Notes under the pieces: generated by a model
The model's database searches: none
What the model was told of the DNA's origin: nothing
The model's input: the letters and a program-made list of their open reading frames with translations, nothing else
NCBI GenBank assembly: GCA_027490195.1
Contig: JAIXYN010000058.1
Coordinates: 62,001-126,000 of the forward strand
Origin: Verrucomicrobiaceae bacterium
Lineage (GTDB): Bacteria > Verrucomicrobiota > Verrucomicrobiia > Verrucomicrobiales > Verrucomicrobiaceae
Reading direction: 5' to 3'
DNA length: 64,000 nucleotides
Part shown: positions 17,979 through 26,832 of the stretch, one piece after another
Layout of the letters: the number at the start of each line of letters is the position of its first letter
Position numbering within the stretch: the first letter of the stretch is position 1
Translations under genes and position numbers: made by a program

Positions 17979-18785
17979 ATGCGACTTCACGACCAGGTCA
18001 TCCTCATCACCGGCAGCACCACCGGCATCGGCGAATTCATGGCGCGCCGCTTCGTCGCCGAAGGCGCCAAAGTCATCCTGCATGGCCGTGACGCCGCACG
18101 TGGGGAGGCTTTGTGCCAGGAACTCGGCAAGGACAAGGCGGCCTTCTGCCAGGGAGACCTCGCGAATGCCGATTATCCTGCCAAGCTGGCGGCGGATGCG
18201 ATTGCCGCCTTCGGCAAGGTCGATGCTTTGGTGAACAATGCAGCGCTGACCAATCGCGCTAAAATTGGCGAGACGGATGCAGCCATGTTTGACCGCATCA
18301 TCGCCGTGAATGCCCGTGCGCCGATGCTGCTGATCCGAGCCTTGCTGCCCGAATTGAAAAAGAACCAAGGCGTGGTGCTGAACATCGGCTCCGTGCTCGC
18401 CCATTGCGGTCAGGCGAATCTGCTGGCCTACTCGATGTCCAAGGGCGCGCTGATGACGATGACGCGTAATCTGGCCGACGCACTCGGCACCGACCGCGTG
18501 CGCGTGAACCAGCTCAACGTGGGCTGGACGCTCACCGAAAACGAATACCAGGTGAAGCTCGGCGACGGACTCGGAGAAGGCTGGCCGGATCGTCTGCCTG
18601 CTTATGCTGTGCCAATGGGCCGTTTGCTAATGCCGGAAGACATTGCTGCTGCTGCCGTTTACTGGGTCGGTCGCGAAAGCTTTCCCGTCACCGGCACCGT
18701 GGCCGAGCTGGAGCAGTATCCGCTCATTGGCCGCTACACGAATCACGAAGGAGACCCTCTCAAACAACAAGACCACACCAACTAA
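17979..18785 (+). CDS. SDR family oxidoreductase
   Basis: A 268-residue cytoplasmic short-chain dehydrogenase. The cofactor motif TGSTTGIG (11-18), the NNA motif in VNNAALTN, the active-site Ser in IGSVLAH and the YSMSK catalytic pair are all present in the usual order. The family carries out NAD(P)-dependent oxidation of alcohols, often sugars or sugar acids. It sits 6 bases upstream of a fumarylacetoacetate-hydrolase-family gene, a pairing seen in L-fucose, L-arabinose and related sugar-acid catabolic routes, so a sugar lactone or acid substrate is a reasonable inference. The gap of 131 bases upstream suggests its own promoter. Confidence 0.9.
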   Translation: MRLHDQVILITGSTTGIGEFMARRFVAEGAKVILHGRDAARGEALCQELGKDKAAFCQGDLANADYPAKLAADAIAAFGKVDALVNNAALTNRAKIGETDAAMFDRIIAVNARAPMLLIRALLPELKKNQGVVLNIGSVLAHCGQANLLAYSMSKGALMTMTRNLADALGTDRVRVNQLNVGWTLTENEYQVKLGDGLGEGWPDRLPAYAVPMGRLLMPEDIAAAAVYWVGRESFPVTGTVAELEQYPLIGRYTNHEGDPLKQQDHTN

Positions 18786-18791
18786 CCAACC

Positions 18792-19649
18792 ATGAAATTG
18801 ATCCGCTTCGGCAACGCAGGTGAAGAGAAACCCGGCCTGCAACTTGATGATGGCCGCCGCATTGATGCGAGCGCCTTTGGCAGCGACTACGATGAAAAAT
18901 TCTTCGGGGGCGATGGTCTTGAACGTCTGGCCGCCTGGGCCAAGGCCAACGCAGCCACTGCACCGACGGTCGCATCCGGCACACGTCTGGGCCCGTGCAT
19001 CGCACGTCCGAGCAAGATCATCTGCATCGGTCTGAACTACAGCGACCACGCCAAGGAAAGCGGCATGCCGATTCCGGCGGAGCCCATTGTGTTTTTCAAG
19101 GCCACCAGCGCCATTGTCGGCCCGAACGACAACGTGGTCATCCCGCGCAATTCGAAGAAGACCGACTGGGAAGTCGAACTCGCCTTCGTCATCGGCAAAA
19201 AGGCCAGCTATGTCTCCGAAGAGAACGCGCTGAGCCATGTGGCAGGCTACTGTGTGCACAATGACTATAGCGAGCGCGAATGGCAACTGGAGCGTGGCGG
19301 TCAGTGGGTCAAAGGCAAGAGCTGCGACACCTTTGCGCCCATCGGCCCCTTCCTCGCCACTAGCGATGAGATTCCTGATCCGCAGAATTTGAAGCTCTGG
19401 CTCAAGCTCAACGGCAAGACCATTCAGAACAGCAGCACTGCGCAGATGATCTTCGGCGTGAAGACGCTGGTGAGCTACCTGAGCCAGTTCATGAGCCTGC
19501 TGCCCGGAGACATCATCACCACCGGCACGCCTCCCGGCGTTGGTCTCGGTTTCAAGCCTGAGCCGCTTTTCATGAAGCCCGGCGATGTCATCGAACTCGG
19601 TGTCGAAGGCCTCGGCGAACAGGGGCAGACAGCTGTCGCGGCTGCCTGA
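18792..19649 (+). CDS. fumarylacetoacetate hydrolase family protein
   Basis: A 285-residue enzyme. Family features are IGLNYSDHAKESG, the metal-ligand EVELAFVIGK segment, a variant of the NDxxxR box (NDYSERE), and ITTGTPPGVGLG. FAH-family members hydrolyse or decarboxylate beta-keto or 2-keto-3-deoxy acids using a divalent metal. The N-terminal 70 residues form the usual small lid domain. It follows the SDR gene by 6 bases and ends 25 bases before a strong terminator, so it closes the plus-strand run. The exact substrate (for example 2,4-diketo-3-deoxy sugar acid or ureidoglycolate) cannot be fixed. Confidence 0.88.
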   Translation: MKLIRFGNAGEEKPGLQLDDGRRIDASAFGSDYDEKFFGGDGLERLAAWAKANAATAPTVASGTRLGPCIARPSKIICIGLNYSDHAKESGMPIPAEPIVFFKATSAIVGPNDNVVIPRNSKKTDWEVELAFVIGKKASYVSEENALSHVAGYCVHNDYSEREWQLERGGQWVKGKSCDTFAPIGPFLATSDEIPDPQNLKLWLKLNGKTIQNSSTAQMIFGVKTLVSYLSQFMSLLPGDIITTGTPPGVGLGFKPEPLFMKPGDVIELGVEGLGEQGQTAVAAA

Positions 19650-19674
19650 ATTCATTCAAAGCTTTAACTTATCT

Positions 19675-19704
19675 GGAGGCCGTTCGTCAGAACGGCCTCC
19701 TTTT
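19675..19704 (+). terminator. Rho-independent terminator after the FAH gene
   Basis: A ten-base perfect stem (GGAGGCCGTT, 19675-19684) with its complement AACGGCCTCC (19691-19700), a six-base loop and TTTT at 19701-19704. It lies 25 bases after the plus-strand stop at 19649 and immediately before the convergent minus-strand gene ending at 19714. Confidence 0.85.
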
Positions 19705-19713
19705 ATACACCGG

Positions 19714-22700
19714 TCACTCCACCTTCAGCACCCCATTCATCACCATCCAGTGCCCCGGGAAGGTGCAGAGGTAGGGGTAGTCGCCTTTCTCTTTCGGGGC
19801 GGTGATATGAATGGTGAAACTGGACTGAGGATTCGTCATGTCCGTGTAGGCCAGGACGTCGTCAGAGTCGGGTACGTAGTGTTTCGCCAGACCCTGCGTA
19901 TCGGTGATCATGAGATTGGCGAGGTTGCCGATTTTTTGCAGGGTGCCGGGCTTGGCGAGCATCCAGTTGTGCGGCACCACGTCCGGGTTCTTGAAGACGA
20001 TGGTGAGCTTTTCGCCTGCTTTGGCGGTGAGCTGCTTCTGCACGTATTGCAGGCCCAGCGCGGCTTCGATGTCGAGTTCACGCCCACCCTCGCCTTTGGC
20101 CCATGGGTTGAGTTTGGCAGGCTTGGGTGCTGCGAGACCGATCTGTGCGGCGTGGTTGGTCTTCGCGATCTTGGCGTAGCCAGGGAACTCGGTGAAGGCT
20201 TCAGCCAAAGCATGAGCGGTCATGAAGATGTCGTGACCTGTGCTTACTTGGAGATGAATCTGACTCGCGGTGACGATCTGCGGGATTTCGAGGAAGAGTG
20301 TCTTGCCGCCGTCGAGCTTCTGCACGCTGCGCACTTCCAGCGGATCATGGCCGGGGGTGTCAGGATACTTAACGGAATACTCGGGCGAGCCGTACTGCGG
20401 GCCGTAACGGTAGTTCCAGCACTGCGCAAAGCAGGTGGCGGCATCGGCTTCTTTCACGGGTTGGTTGAAGCGCAGCAGCACACCGTTGTCGCGAGCTTCG
20501 AAGCCAATGGGCACGGGTTTCTCGCCACCGGTGAAGCGCACGCGTTGGAAGCAGCCGTCCTTGGGCGTGTAGCTGCCCCAGCCCTGCATGCCGTTGACGT
20601 AGAGATGCCCATCGTTGGAATTGAAGCGTGCGCATTGCGGGCCGGAGTCGAAGTTGCCGCTGATCTTCACTGAGGCTGCCTGCCAGCGACCCTTGACATT
20701 CTGCCGCATCACGAGCCATGCGCCGCCACCGCCGGAGGAGAGGTGAACAAAATTGCCATCGCCTTTGAGGGCTGACCATTTCTCGCTCGTGATGAAGGCC
20801 TGACTGCTCGCGCTATTGTCCTCGCCACGTGGCATGTACATCAGCACCGGCTCGGGCGGCTGGCCGTTCTTCGGACCCCCAGCACCGAAGTGGGCGCCGA
20901 GGTTGTGATCCTGCTCAATTTGGAAGATGGAGGAAGCAGGTGTCCAGTCGCCCTCCTGCCCGCTGGTGGTGATGAAGCGGCCATCTGGTGAGATGCCGAG
21001 ACCATCGGGGTTGCGGAAGCCGGTGCCTAGGACTTCGAGCTTGTCGCGGCCCGTGATGCGGCACACGCCTTGATTACCGGAGGCGAAATACCAGCGGCCT
21101 TCTTTGTCGGTTTCGAGCCCGACGATGAAGTCGTGACCGCCGGGAGAGGTTTGCATCGCGTTCGTGACGCACTCGTAGAAGTCGGCCTCGTCATCGCCAT
21201 TGAGATCGTGCAGGCAGGTGATCTGATCGCGACCAAGGACGTAGAGTTTGTCCTTCACAATCTTCATGCCCAGCGGCTGGTTGAGGCCGGTGGCGAAGCG
21301 CTTCCAGCGTACCTTTTCGAGTTTCTCGTCGATGCCTTTCACCAGCCAGACTTCGCCGGTCATGGTGGCAATGGCGGCAGTGCCGTCGCTGAAGAAATCA
21401 TGCGCGGTGATGAAGAATAGCGTGCCGTAGGGATTTTCGAAAGGCAGTTCAATGGTGTCGGTGGCGAAGGGCTGTTGGGTTCCGAGCTTGCCTTGGGTTT
21501 CGATCCACTGCGGCCATTGGGCGGGTCCGCCTTTGATGAAAGGTTTCAGATCGGTGTCAGTATGATCACGACCCGAATCGAGATTCTCTTTGCCATCGAT
21601 GGAATAAGAGAAAATGACCTTTTTGCCGTGCCGATAAAAACCATGATATTGGTGAGCAGGTAGTTTCGGCGTTTCCCATTGCCCAATTTTTTTGCCATCC
21701 ATAGTACCGCCACCCATGAATCCGTGGCGTGCATCGCCGAGCTTGATAAAGCCGCCAGACCACACGAGGGGAAATGAGAGCGTCTCCGGGTCGAACACCG
21801 CCGACTTGTCGTCAAAGCGGACACACACCGCTTTCGGAAGCGTCAGCCCAGCGCCTTTGAAAACGCAACTGAAGACCGAACCGTGGTCGCTCTTTGCATA
21901 GCGATTGTCCTTCCACGTCACCTGATCGTTCTGATTGCCCCAGTGGCCTTGCTGGCCGCCATCGAGGCCGGGGAACTGCGGGATCAGTTCGGGCAGGGGC
22001 TTCTGCTTCATGAACTGCAGCGCCTGCTTGCCGTAGAAGTCGAAGACGCGCTCACGATTCACAAATTCCTGCCAGTGGACGTTGTCCTCGGGATGCAGCG
22101 GTTTGAGGTCGGGTTTGAAGGCGGCGGGCGGCGGGGCCTTGGGCGGCATGAGTGCTTCGAGATGATCGAAGTCCCACAGGCCGATGGTGTTGTCCATGCG
22201 CAGACGTGGAGCGGTGCCTTTGCGGGGCTTCATGACGCCGCGTGCGATGCGTACATCGTCAATGAGGCCGTCACAGCCGATGCTGCCATCGACGAGACTG
22301 CCGAAAGCAATGCCTCCCGCTTTGGGGGTGCCGGTGATGGGTTGCACCGGCTTTTCGAAGACCTGTTTGCCATCAATCCAAATCACGACGCTCTTCTCGT
22401 CGATGCTGGCGAGGATGTCGTGCCACTGGCCATCGCAGACATTCACCTGCGAGTCGAAGTCACCACCGCGTCCGGGCATGAAGAGCGCCAGCGTACCACG
22501 CTTCGCATGCGTGTAGAGCTCCCAATGTGTGGCGGACGATTTGGCGTCCGAGGCGATGAGGATGTTGTAGTGATCTTTGCCAGTCAGCTTGGCGCGGCAC
22601 TCGATGGTGAGCGGCAGAGCGCGGAAGGGCTCGTTGTCCTGCTCAAAGTAGCTGCCCTTCAGCGCCTCGCCGAATTCCTTGTTCAGGGAGGGCACGCCCT

Positions 22701-23652
22701 CGCCGGTCATGGCAGGTTTGGTGATGAAGCTGGTGGCGGCTGGCTTGTCGCTCCAGGTGCGATACTTCGGCTTCGGGCCGGGAGGATTGTCGTCGAGCTG
22801 CGGCACCAGCCAGGCGAGTCCGTCGAGGTTGTCGAGCAGGCGGCCTTCAGCGTCTTCGTTGGTGTGGTTCAAAATGCCGATGGGGCCGCTGTAACCGCTC
22901 GCACGCACGATGCGCAGCACCTTCACATCCTCGGTGCCGACACCCAACGGGAGAATCTTGCGCCCTTTGGCCTCGCCCTCGATGTCCATGCCATTGAGAT
23001 TGAAGCAAAGCAGATGCGGCAGCATGCGCGGCAGGACTTTGGCGAGACGATCCAGATGGCCATGGCCGTGATGCAGATTGTATACGATGCCCACGTTCTT
23101 GATGCCTTTGGCCTTCAGCGCCTCCACGATGGCAATGGCGTTTTCCGGCTCGCCATACCAAGCGCCATGATTGTAGAGCGCGATCTGGCAGCCCAGAGGT
23201 GCAGCGGCTTCGCAGATCGGCTTCAAGCGTTCGACTTCTTTTGCCACACGGGCCTGCTGATCCGCCTCGTCTTTGACCTGTATCGCACCGCCGTTGCCAT
23301 TCACCCAGAGCTGCGGATGCACGCCGTGACGTTTGAAGAGCTCCAGCGTCTGCTTCGCCTCATCGTTGAGTGAAGTGGGGAACCACCAGCCCATGAGCTC
23401 GATGTGGTGTTTTTTGAGCGCGTTCAGTTCGTCATCCCACTGCGGGATATGCTCCTTGCGGTAGTCATAGACGAATTTCTTCACGCCCATTTTCTCCAGC
23501 ATGGCTGCGCGCTCTTCCGGGCCGCGCTTGCCCGCATCAAACGGCACGATGCACCACGCGGCGAGATTGGATTTGTCGAAGAGGCTGTCGGCTGCCTGAG
23601 ATTGACCAAAGGCAGACGCAAAAAACGCTAAGGCTAGGAGGCGGGGTAGCAT
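19714..23652 (-). CDS. giant secreted protein: TIM barrel, LamG, DUF6797-like, propeller and azurin-like copper domain
   Basis: A 1312-residue protein with a signal peptide (about 1-20, SQAAD). In order: a sugar-isomerase/AP-endonuclease-2-like TIM barrel (about 25-290), a LamG-like concanavalin domain (about 345-480), a DUF6797-like segment (about 520-760), a beta-propeller with PQQ/NHL-like blades (about 760-1030), a beta-rich linker, and an azurin/plastocyanin-like cupredoxin (about 1195-1312). The cupredoxin keeps likely type I copper ligands in PHNW and CTFPGHW followed by Met. These domains usually occur in separate Planctomycetota/Verrucomicrobiota proteins. The gene is last in a minus-strand cluster, 9 bases after the DUF6807 gene. 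Redox coupling to carbohydrate turnover is an inference. Confidence 0.8.
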   Translation of the reverse strand: MLPRLLALAFFASAFGQSQAADSLFDKSNLAAWCIVPFDAGKRGPEERAAMLEKMGVKKFVYDYRKEHIPQWDDELNALKKHHIELMGWWFPTSLNDEAKQTLELFKRHGVHPQLWVNGNGGAIQVKDEADQQARVAKEVERLKPICEAAAPLGCQIALYNHGAWYGEPENAIAIVEALKAKGIKNVGIVYNLHHGHGHLDRLAKVLPRMLPHLLCFNLNGMDIEGEAKGRKILPLGVGTEDVKVLRIVRASGYSGPIGILNHTNEDAEGRLLDNLDGLAWLVPQLDDNPPGPKPKYRTWSDKPAATSFITKPAMTGEGVPSLNKEFGEALKGSYFEQDNEPFRALPLTIECRAKLTGKDHYNILIASDAKSSATHWELYTHAKRGTLALFMPGRGGDFDSQVNVCDGQWHDILASIDEKSVVIWIDGKQVFEKPVQPITGTPKAGGIAFGSLVDGSIGCDGLIDDVRIARGVMKPRKGTAPRLRMDNTIGLWDFDHLEALMPPKAPPPAAFKPDLKPLHPEDNVHWQEFVNRERVFDFYGKQALQFMKQKPLPELIPQFPGLDGGQQGHWGNQNDQVTWKDNRYAKSDHGSVFSCVFKGAGLTLPKAVCVRFDDKSAVFDPETLSFPLVWSGGFIKLGDARHGFMGGGTMDGKKIGQWETPKLPAHQYHGFYRHGKKVIFSYSIDGKENLDSGRDHTDTDLKPFIKGGPAQWPQWIETQGKLGTQQPFATDTIELPFENPYGTLFFITAHDFFSDGTAAIATMTGEVWLVKGIDEKLEKVRWKRFATGLNQPLGMKIVKDKLYVLGRDQITCLHDLNGDDEADFYECVTNAMQTSPGGHDFIVGLETDKEGRWYFASGNQGVCRITGRDKLEVLGTGFRNPDGLGISPDGRFITTSGQEGDWTPASSIFQIEQDHNLGAHFGAGGPKNGQPPEPVLMYMPRGEDNSASSQAFITSEKWSALKGDGNFVHLSSGGGGAWLVMRQNVKGRWQAASVKISGNFDSGPQCARFNSNDGHLYVNGMQGWGSYTPKDGCFQRVRFTGGEKPVPIGFEARDNGVLLRFNQPVKEADAATCFAQCWNYRYGPQYGSPEYSVKYPDTPGHDPLEVRSVQKLDGGKTLFLEIPQIVTASQIHLQVSTGHDIFMTAHALAEAFTEFPGYAKIAKTNHAAQIGLAAPKPAKLNPWAKGEGGRELDIEAALGLQYVQKQLTAKAGEKLTIVFKNPDVVPHNWMLAKPGTLQKIGNLANLMITDTQGLAKHYVPDSDDVLAYTDMTNPQSSFTIHITAPKEKGDYPYLCTFPGHWMVMNGVLKVE

Positions 23653-23661
23653 AAGGGAAGT

Positions 23662-24630
23662 TTACTTGGTGTTGGAATAGTTGGTCCACTGGGCCTCGAT
23701 CCATTTCGCATCGGGTGCGCCGTCAAAGACGAGGATGCGGTATTTGGAGATGTAGGGTTTGCCAGGCTCGATGGACCAGTCGCCATCTTGAGATGGGGCG
23801 ATACAGAGCTGTGGGTTTTTGGGATTGAGGCGCAGGGGCTGCGGGAAGCGAAAGTTTGAAGGGTGAATCAGGATCACCATACCAGTCGGTGCGCCATCGA
23901 CCTGACCGCCGATGTGAACCCATTTGCCCTTGGTGGAATCGCCTTTGGCGCGATCATGACCCTCGCTGGTGAGCATGGTCACAGCATCGACTGGATTCCA
24001 GGCTAGGTTGCCGCGCACGCCGAGACCACCGTAGTGGTACTTCGGCAGCTTGAGCGGCTTGTTGCCCGCGCAGGTCTGCGTGCTGGTGAGGTCGATGATG
24101 TTGGCGGGTGTGCCATCGATCTCCTTCTGCGCCACCGCGACCTCCCATGTTTCATTGAGCACTTTCGTATCGGGCGTGTGGCTGTGATCGAGTAACAGAT
24201 GCTGGCTGATGAAGCCGCCGCCGTCAGCGCCACCCCAGCTCTTGTCCAGTTTGGCGAAACGCACCTCGGCGAGGATCTGGTCGCCGCTTTTGTTCTTGCC
24301 GTCGCCTTTGCCCTGGTTCCAGAAATCGGGATGTGAATCGCCGAACTCGGTCTTCGTCCACGCCATCCATATCCCGCGATGCCAGCGGTGATCTTCAGGG
24401 TGATTACCCGTGACGAGCTTGCCACTGGGCGAATACACCGGATGCAGATGCGCGCCATGTTTGAAAACAGCAGACACACCTGCGGGCACCTCGCCCGCCT
24501 CCATTTGGTAATCACAGATCGTCTGCCCACCGCTGCTGAAGTGAAGGATGGAACCGAGCTTTTCCACCTGGATTTCGGCGGCAGATGATTGTGCGACTAA
24601 GAAGGCAGCAAGGAGAAGGGTTGGCTTCAT
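23662..24630 (-). CDS. secreted DUF6807 (PmoA-like) protein
   Basis: A 322-residue protein with a signal peptide (about 1-18, QSSAAE). HPVYSPSGKLVTGNHPEDH and HRGIWMAWTKTEFG are characteristic of the DUF6807 family, annotated as PmoA-like but without demonstrated methane-oxygenase activity. The fold is a galactose-mutarotase-like beta-sandwich, so a carbohydrate role is plausible. It lies 22 bases after the amidohydrolase gene and 9 bases before the giant azurin-tailed gene, in one cluster. Confidence 0.8.
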   Translation of the reverse strand: MKPTLLLAAFLVAQSSAAEIQVEKLGSILHFSSGGQTICDYQMEAGEVPAGVSAVFKHGAHLHPVYSPSGKLVTGNHPEDHRWHRGIWMAWTKTEFGDSHPDFWNQGKGDGKNKSGDQILAEVRFAKLDKSWGGADGGGFISQHLLLDHSHTPDTKVLNETWEVAVAQKEIDGTPANIIDLTSTQTCAGNKPLKLPKYHYGGLGVRGNLAWNPVDAVTMLTSEGHDRAKGDSTKGKWVHIGGQVDGAPTGMVILIHPSNFRFPQPLRLNPKNPQLCIAPSQDGDWSIEPGKPYISKYRILVFDGAPDAKWIEAQWTNYSNTK

Positions 24631-24652
24631 GACGATGGAACGGAGCGGTGCC

Positions 24653-25930
24653 TTACAAACTCGCAGGCTTTACAAGCGTCCCGGCCTTCACCGCGCCGCC
24701 CTGAATGACTGCAAGGAGGTTGTCTCGGTTCTCGAGAATGGAGATGTCTTTGAGCACGTCGCCTTTGACCACGAGGACATCGCCCAGTTTGCCTGCTTCG
24801 AGGGTGCCGATCTCCTTCTCGCGTCCCATCATTTTCGCGCCGCCGAGCGTGGCGCACTTGATGGTGTCGAGCGCGGAGAAGCCGACGTAATTGACGAAGA
24901 AGGTCAACTCCTGGGCGTAGGTGCCGTGCGGCGTCCAGGCAAAGCCATAGTCGCCACCGAGCCCCAGGGTTCCACCGGCCTTGAGGACTTTGCGGCAGCT
25001 TTCGGCACCCGCTTCGAGAGTTTCCTGGTGGCCGTCCAGCACACGCTGGGACAGGCCGAACTCCTTGCCGCGCTGAACGCTGAAGAGCTCGAAGCCGAGG
25101 CCGGGGCACATCGGGACATTGCGCTTGAGCAGTAGTTCAAGGCATTCGTCGTCCATGAAAGTTCCATGCTCAATAGCATCATAACCAGCCTTGAGCGCAT
25201 TGCGGATGCCCTCGGTGGCACGGCAGTGGCCGGTGACTTTGAGTCCGTGATTGTGCGCCGTGGCGACGACGGCGTGCATTTCTTCGAAGGTCATGCACAG
25301 CGTGTGATGGTCGTTGATGTCGGGAGAAGCCGCATCGCCTGTGGGATAGGTTTTCACCCACTCGATGCCATCTTTGACGAGTTTTCTCACGGCAGTGCGG
25401 GCCTGCTCAGGGCCATTCACGATGAAGACAATGCCCTCCATGCCGATGCGGCGGTAGTCAGGATTCCAGTCCATCAGCCCACCTGCGCCGCAGATTTCAC
25501 GGCCGCTGGCGGTCAGGCGCGGCCCAGGAATCATGTCCTCCTCGATGGCCCTCTTCATCCACACGTCGATGTTATGCAGGCAGCCGCCGCTGCGCGCCGC
25601 CGTATAGCCGCATTCCAGCGCGGTCTTCGCATTCACAGCCGATTGCAGCGTGACGTATTCCACGGGGAACTTGATGTCGAGATCCTGCAATTCGGACACA
25701 TTGAAATAGGTGAGATGAATGTGCGCCTCGATGAGTCCGGGCATGATGGTGCCGCCACCAGCATCGATGACGCGTGCGTCAGGAGTAGCCTGCGGTGCAT
25801 CCGCAGCGGTACCGGCATAGCTGATGATGCCATCGGTGATGATGACAGCGGCGTTTTGAACTGCCGGTTTGCCCGTGCCATCGACGAGTTGGCCATTTTT
25901 GATGACAGTGGTGCCTGGTTGGAGCTTCAT
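24653..25930 (-). CDS. amidohydrolase family protein (imidazolonepropionase-like)
   Basis: A 425-residue cytoplasmic TIM-barrel metal hydrolase. The N-terminal beta-sandwich (IKNGQLVDGTGKPA) is followed by the metal-ligand HxH in IEAHIHLTYF, His ligands in GHCRATEG and IEHGTFMDDE, and the Asp in GGDYGFAWTPHG. These are the standard positions for subtype I/III amidohydrolases, which cleave C-N bonds in cyclic amides or dipeptides. No signal peptide is seen. It starts 12 bases after the AraC-type regulator gene, making it the first enzyme of the cluster; the natural substrate is unknown. Confidence 0.88.
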   Translation of the reverse strand: MKLQPGTTVIKNGQLVDGTGKPAVQNAAVIITDGIISYAGTAADAPQATPDARVIDAGGGTIMPGLIEAHIHLTYFNVSELQDLDIKFPVEYVTLQSAVNAKTALECGYTAARSGGCLHNIDVWMKRAIEEDMIPGPRLTASGREICGAGGLMDWNPDYRRIGMEGIVFIVNGPEQARTAVRKLVKDGIEWVKTYPTGDAASPDINDHHTLCMTFEEMHAVVATAHNHGLKVTGHCRATEGIRNALKAGYDAIEHGTFMDDECLELLLKRNVPMCPGLGFELFSVQRGKEFGLSQRVLDGHQETLEAGAESCRKVLKAGGTLGLGGDYGFAWTPHGTYAQELTFFVNYVGFSALDTIKCATLGGAKMMGREKEIGTLEAGKLGDVLVVKGDVLKDISILENRDNLLAVIQGGAVKAGTLVKPASL

Positions 25931-25942
25931 GGTGGAGAGATG

Positions 25943-26755
25943 CTATCGCTTCGTCCGGTGCCGGGATAGAACAGAAACGGCAGGGCGTGGAATATTCGCG
26001 GCAGCGTATTTGTCGCGATACGCACCCGGTGTGAGGCCCGTGACACGGCGGAATTCGCGGGTGAGGTGGCTCTGGTCCGCGAAGCCACAGCGCAGGCTGA
26101 CAGCGGCAATGGATTCTCGCGTATCGACCAGCAACCGGCAGGCGGTCTGAATGCGCAGGCGCTTCAGGTACTGCTGCGGTGGCAGACCATATTCGCGGAG
26201 GAAGCTGCGCTCGAAGGCGCGTACGGACATACCAACGCTGCGCGCCATGTCGGCATTCGTCACGGATTCACCGAGGCGGCGGGTCATGAGCGCGATGACG
26301 ACACCGAGACGGATGTCGCTGCGCTGATCAATCTGCGCAGCATCCAAGGCGCGTGTGATACCTGCCGTGCCGACGATGCGGCCTCGGGCATTGCAGACGG
26401 GTCGTTTGGTGGTGAAACACCATGCCGCTGTGTGATCAAAACGGCCGACGAGTTCCAGGCGGCCCTGCACCGTTTGCCCGGCCAGCACTGCTTCATCGCC
26501 CGCACGGAAATGCGCCGCGAGATGTGGAGGGGAGAGATCATCGTCGGTCTTGCCGAGTACTTCATCCAGCTGATGCATGTCGTAGTTCAGCAGGAAGGTG
26601 CGGTTCACCCAGAGGTAGCGGCGTTTGGCATCTTTGATCCATGCTTGCACGTCCGGCAGTACGTCGAAAAGATCGCGCAGGGCATCGACGGGGGATGTGG
26701 CGGCGGCTTTGGCTTTCACAAGGCGGGGACTAATCAGAACGTGTTTCGATGACAC
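25943..26755 (-). CDS. PAS-AraC family transcriptional regulator
   Basis: A 270-residue protein starting at GTG (26755). Residues about 28-135 form a PAS-like sensor (LPDVQAWIKDAKRRYLWVN, the GRIVGTAGITR end strand). Residues about 160-258 are an AraC/XylS double helix-turn-helix (MSVRAFERSF, then SLRCGFADQSHLTREFRR). The regulator probably senses a small molecule through PAS and activates the genes that follow it, an amidohydrolase, a DUF6807 protein and the azurin-tailed protein. This is inferred only from order and spacing of 12 bases. The region upstream (26756-26773) is short, so the control site must overlap the end of the neighbouring unit. Confidence 0.88.
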   Translation of the reverse strand: MSSKHVLISPRLVKAKAAATSPVDALRDLFDVLPDVQAWIKDAKRRYLWVNRTFLLNYDMHQLDEVLGKTDDDLSPPHLAAHFRAGDEAVLAGQTVQGRLELVGRFDHTAAWCFTTKRPVCNARGRIVGTAGITRALDAAQIDQRSDIRLGVVIALMTRRLGESVTNADMARSVGMSVRAFERSFLREYGLPPQQYLKRLRIQTACRLLVDTRESIAAVSLRCGFADQSHLTREFRRVTGLTPGAYRDKYAAANIPRPAVSVLSRHRTKR

Positions 26756-26773
26756 GCTGAATCATCCAGGCAC

Positions 26774-26805
26774 AAAAAAAGCGGAGCCGCATGCCGCAGC
26801 TCCGC
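26774..26805 (-). terminator. Rho-independent terminator of the small Cys-rich gene
   Basis: On the minus strand, GCGGAGC pairs with GCTCCGC (26799-26805 and 26781-26787) around an 11-base loop and is followed by seven T residues (the A-run at 26774-26780). It lies just after the stop of the gene at 26833 and before the regulator gene. Confidence 0.8.
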
Positions 26806-26832
26806 TTGAGGGGTGAAATGAAAAGCTGCCGG

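Noticed and set aside
19675-19704. Bidirectional terminator for the convergent minus-strand gene
   Set aside because: On the minus strand the stem is not followed by a T-run, so it is called for the plus strand only.
21883-23373. 496-codon open frame opposite the 1312-residue gene
   Set aside because: It is a mirror of the recognised multi-domain protein; the minus-strand frame has domains, a signal peptide and gene linkage, this one has none.
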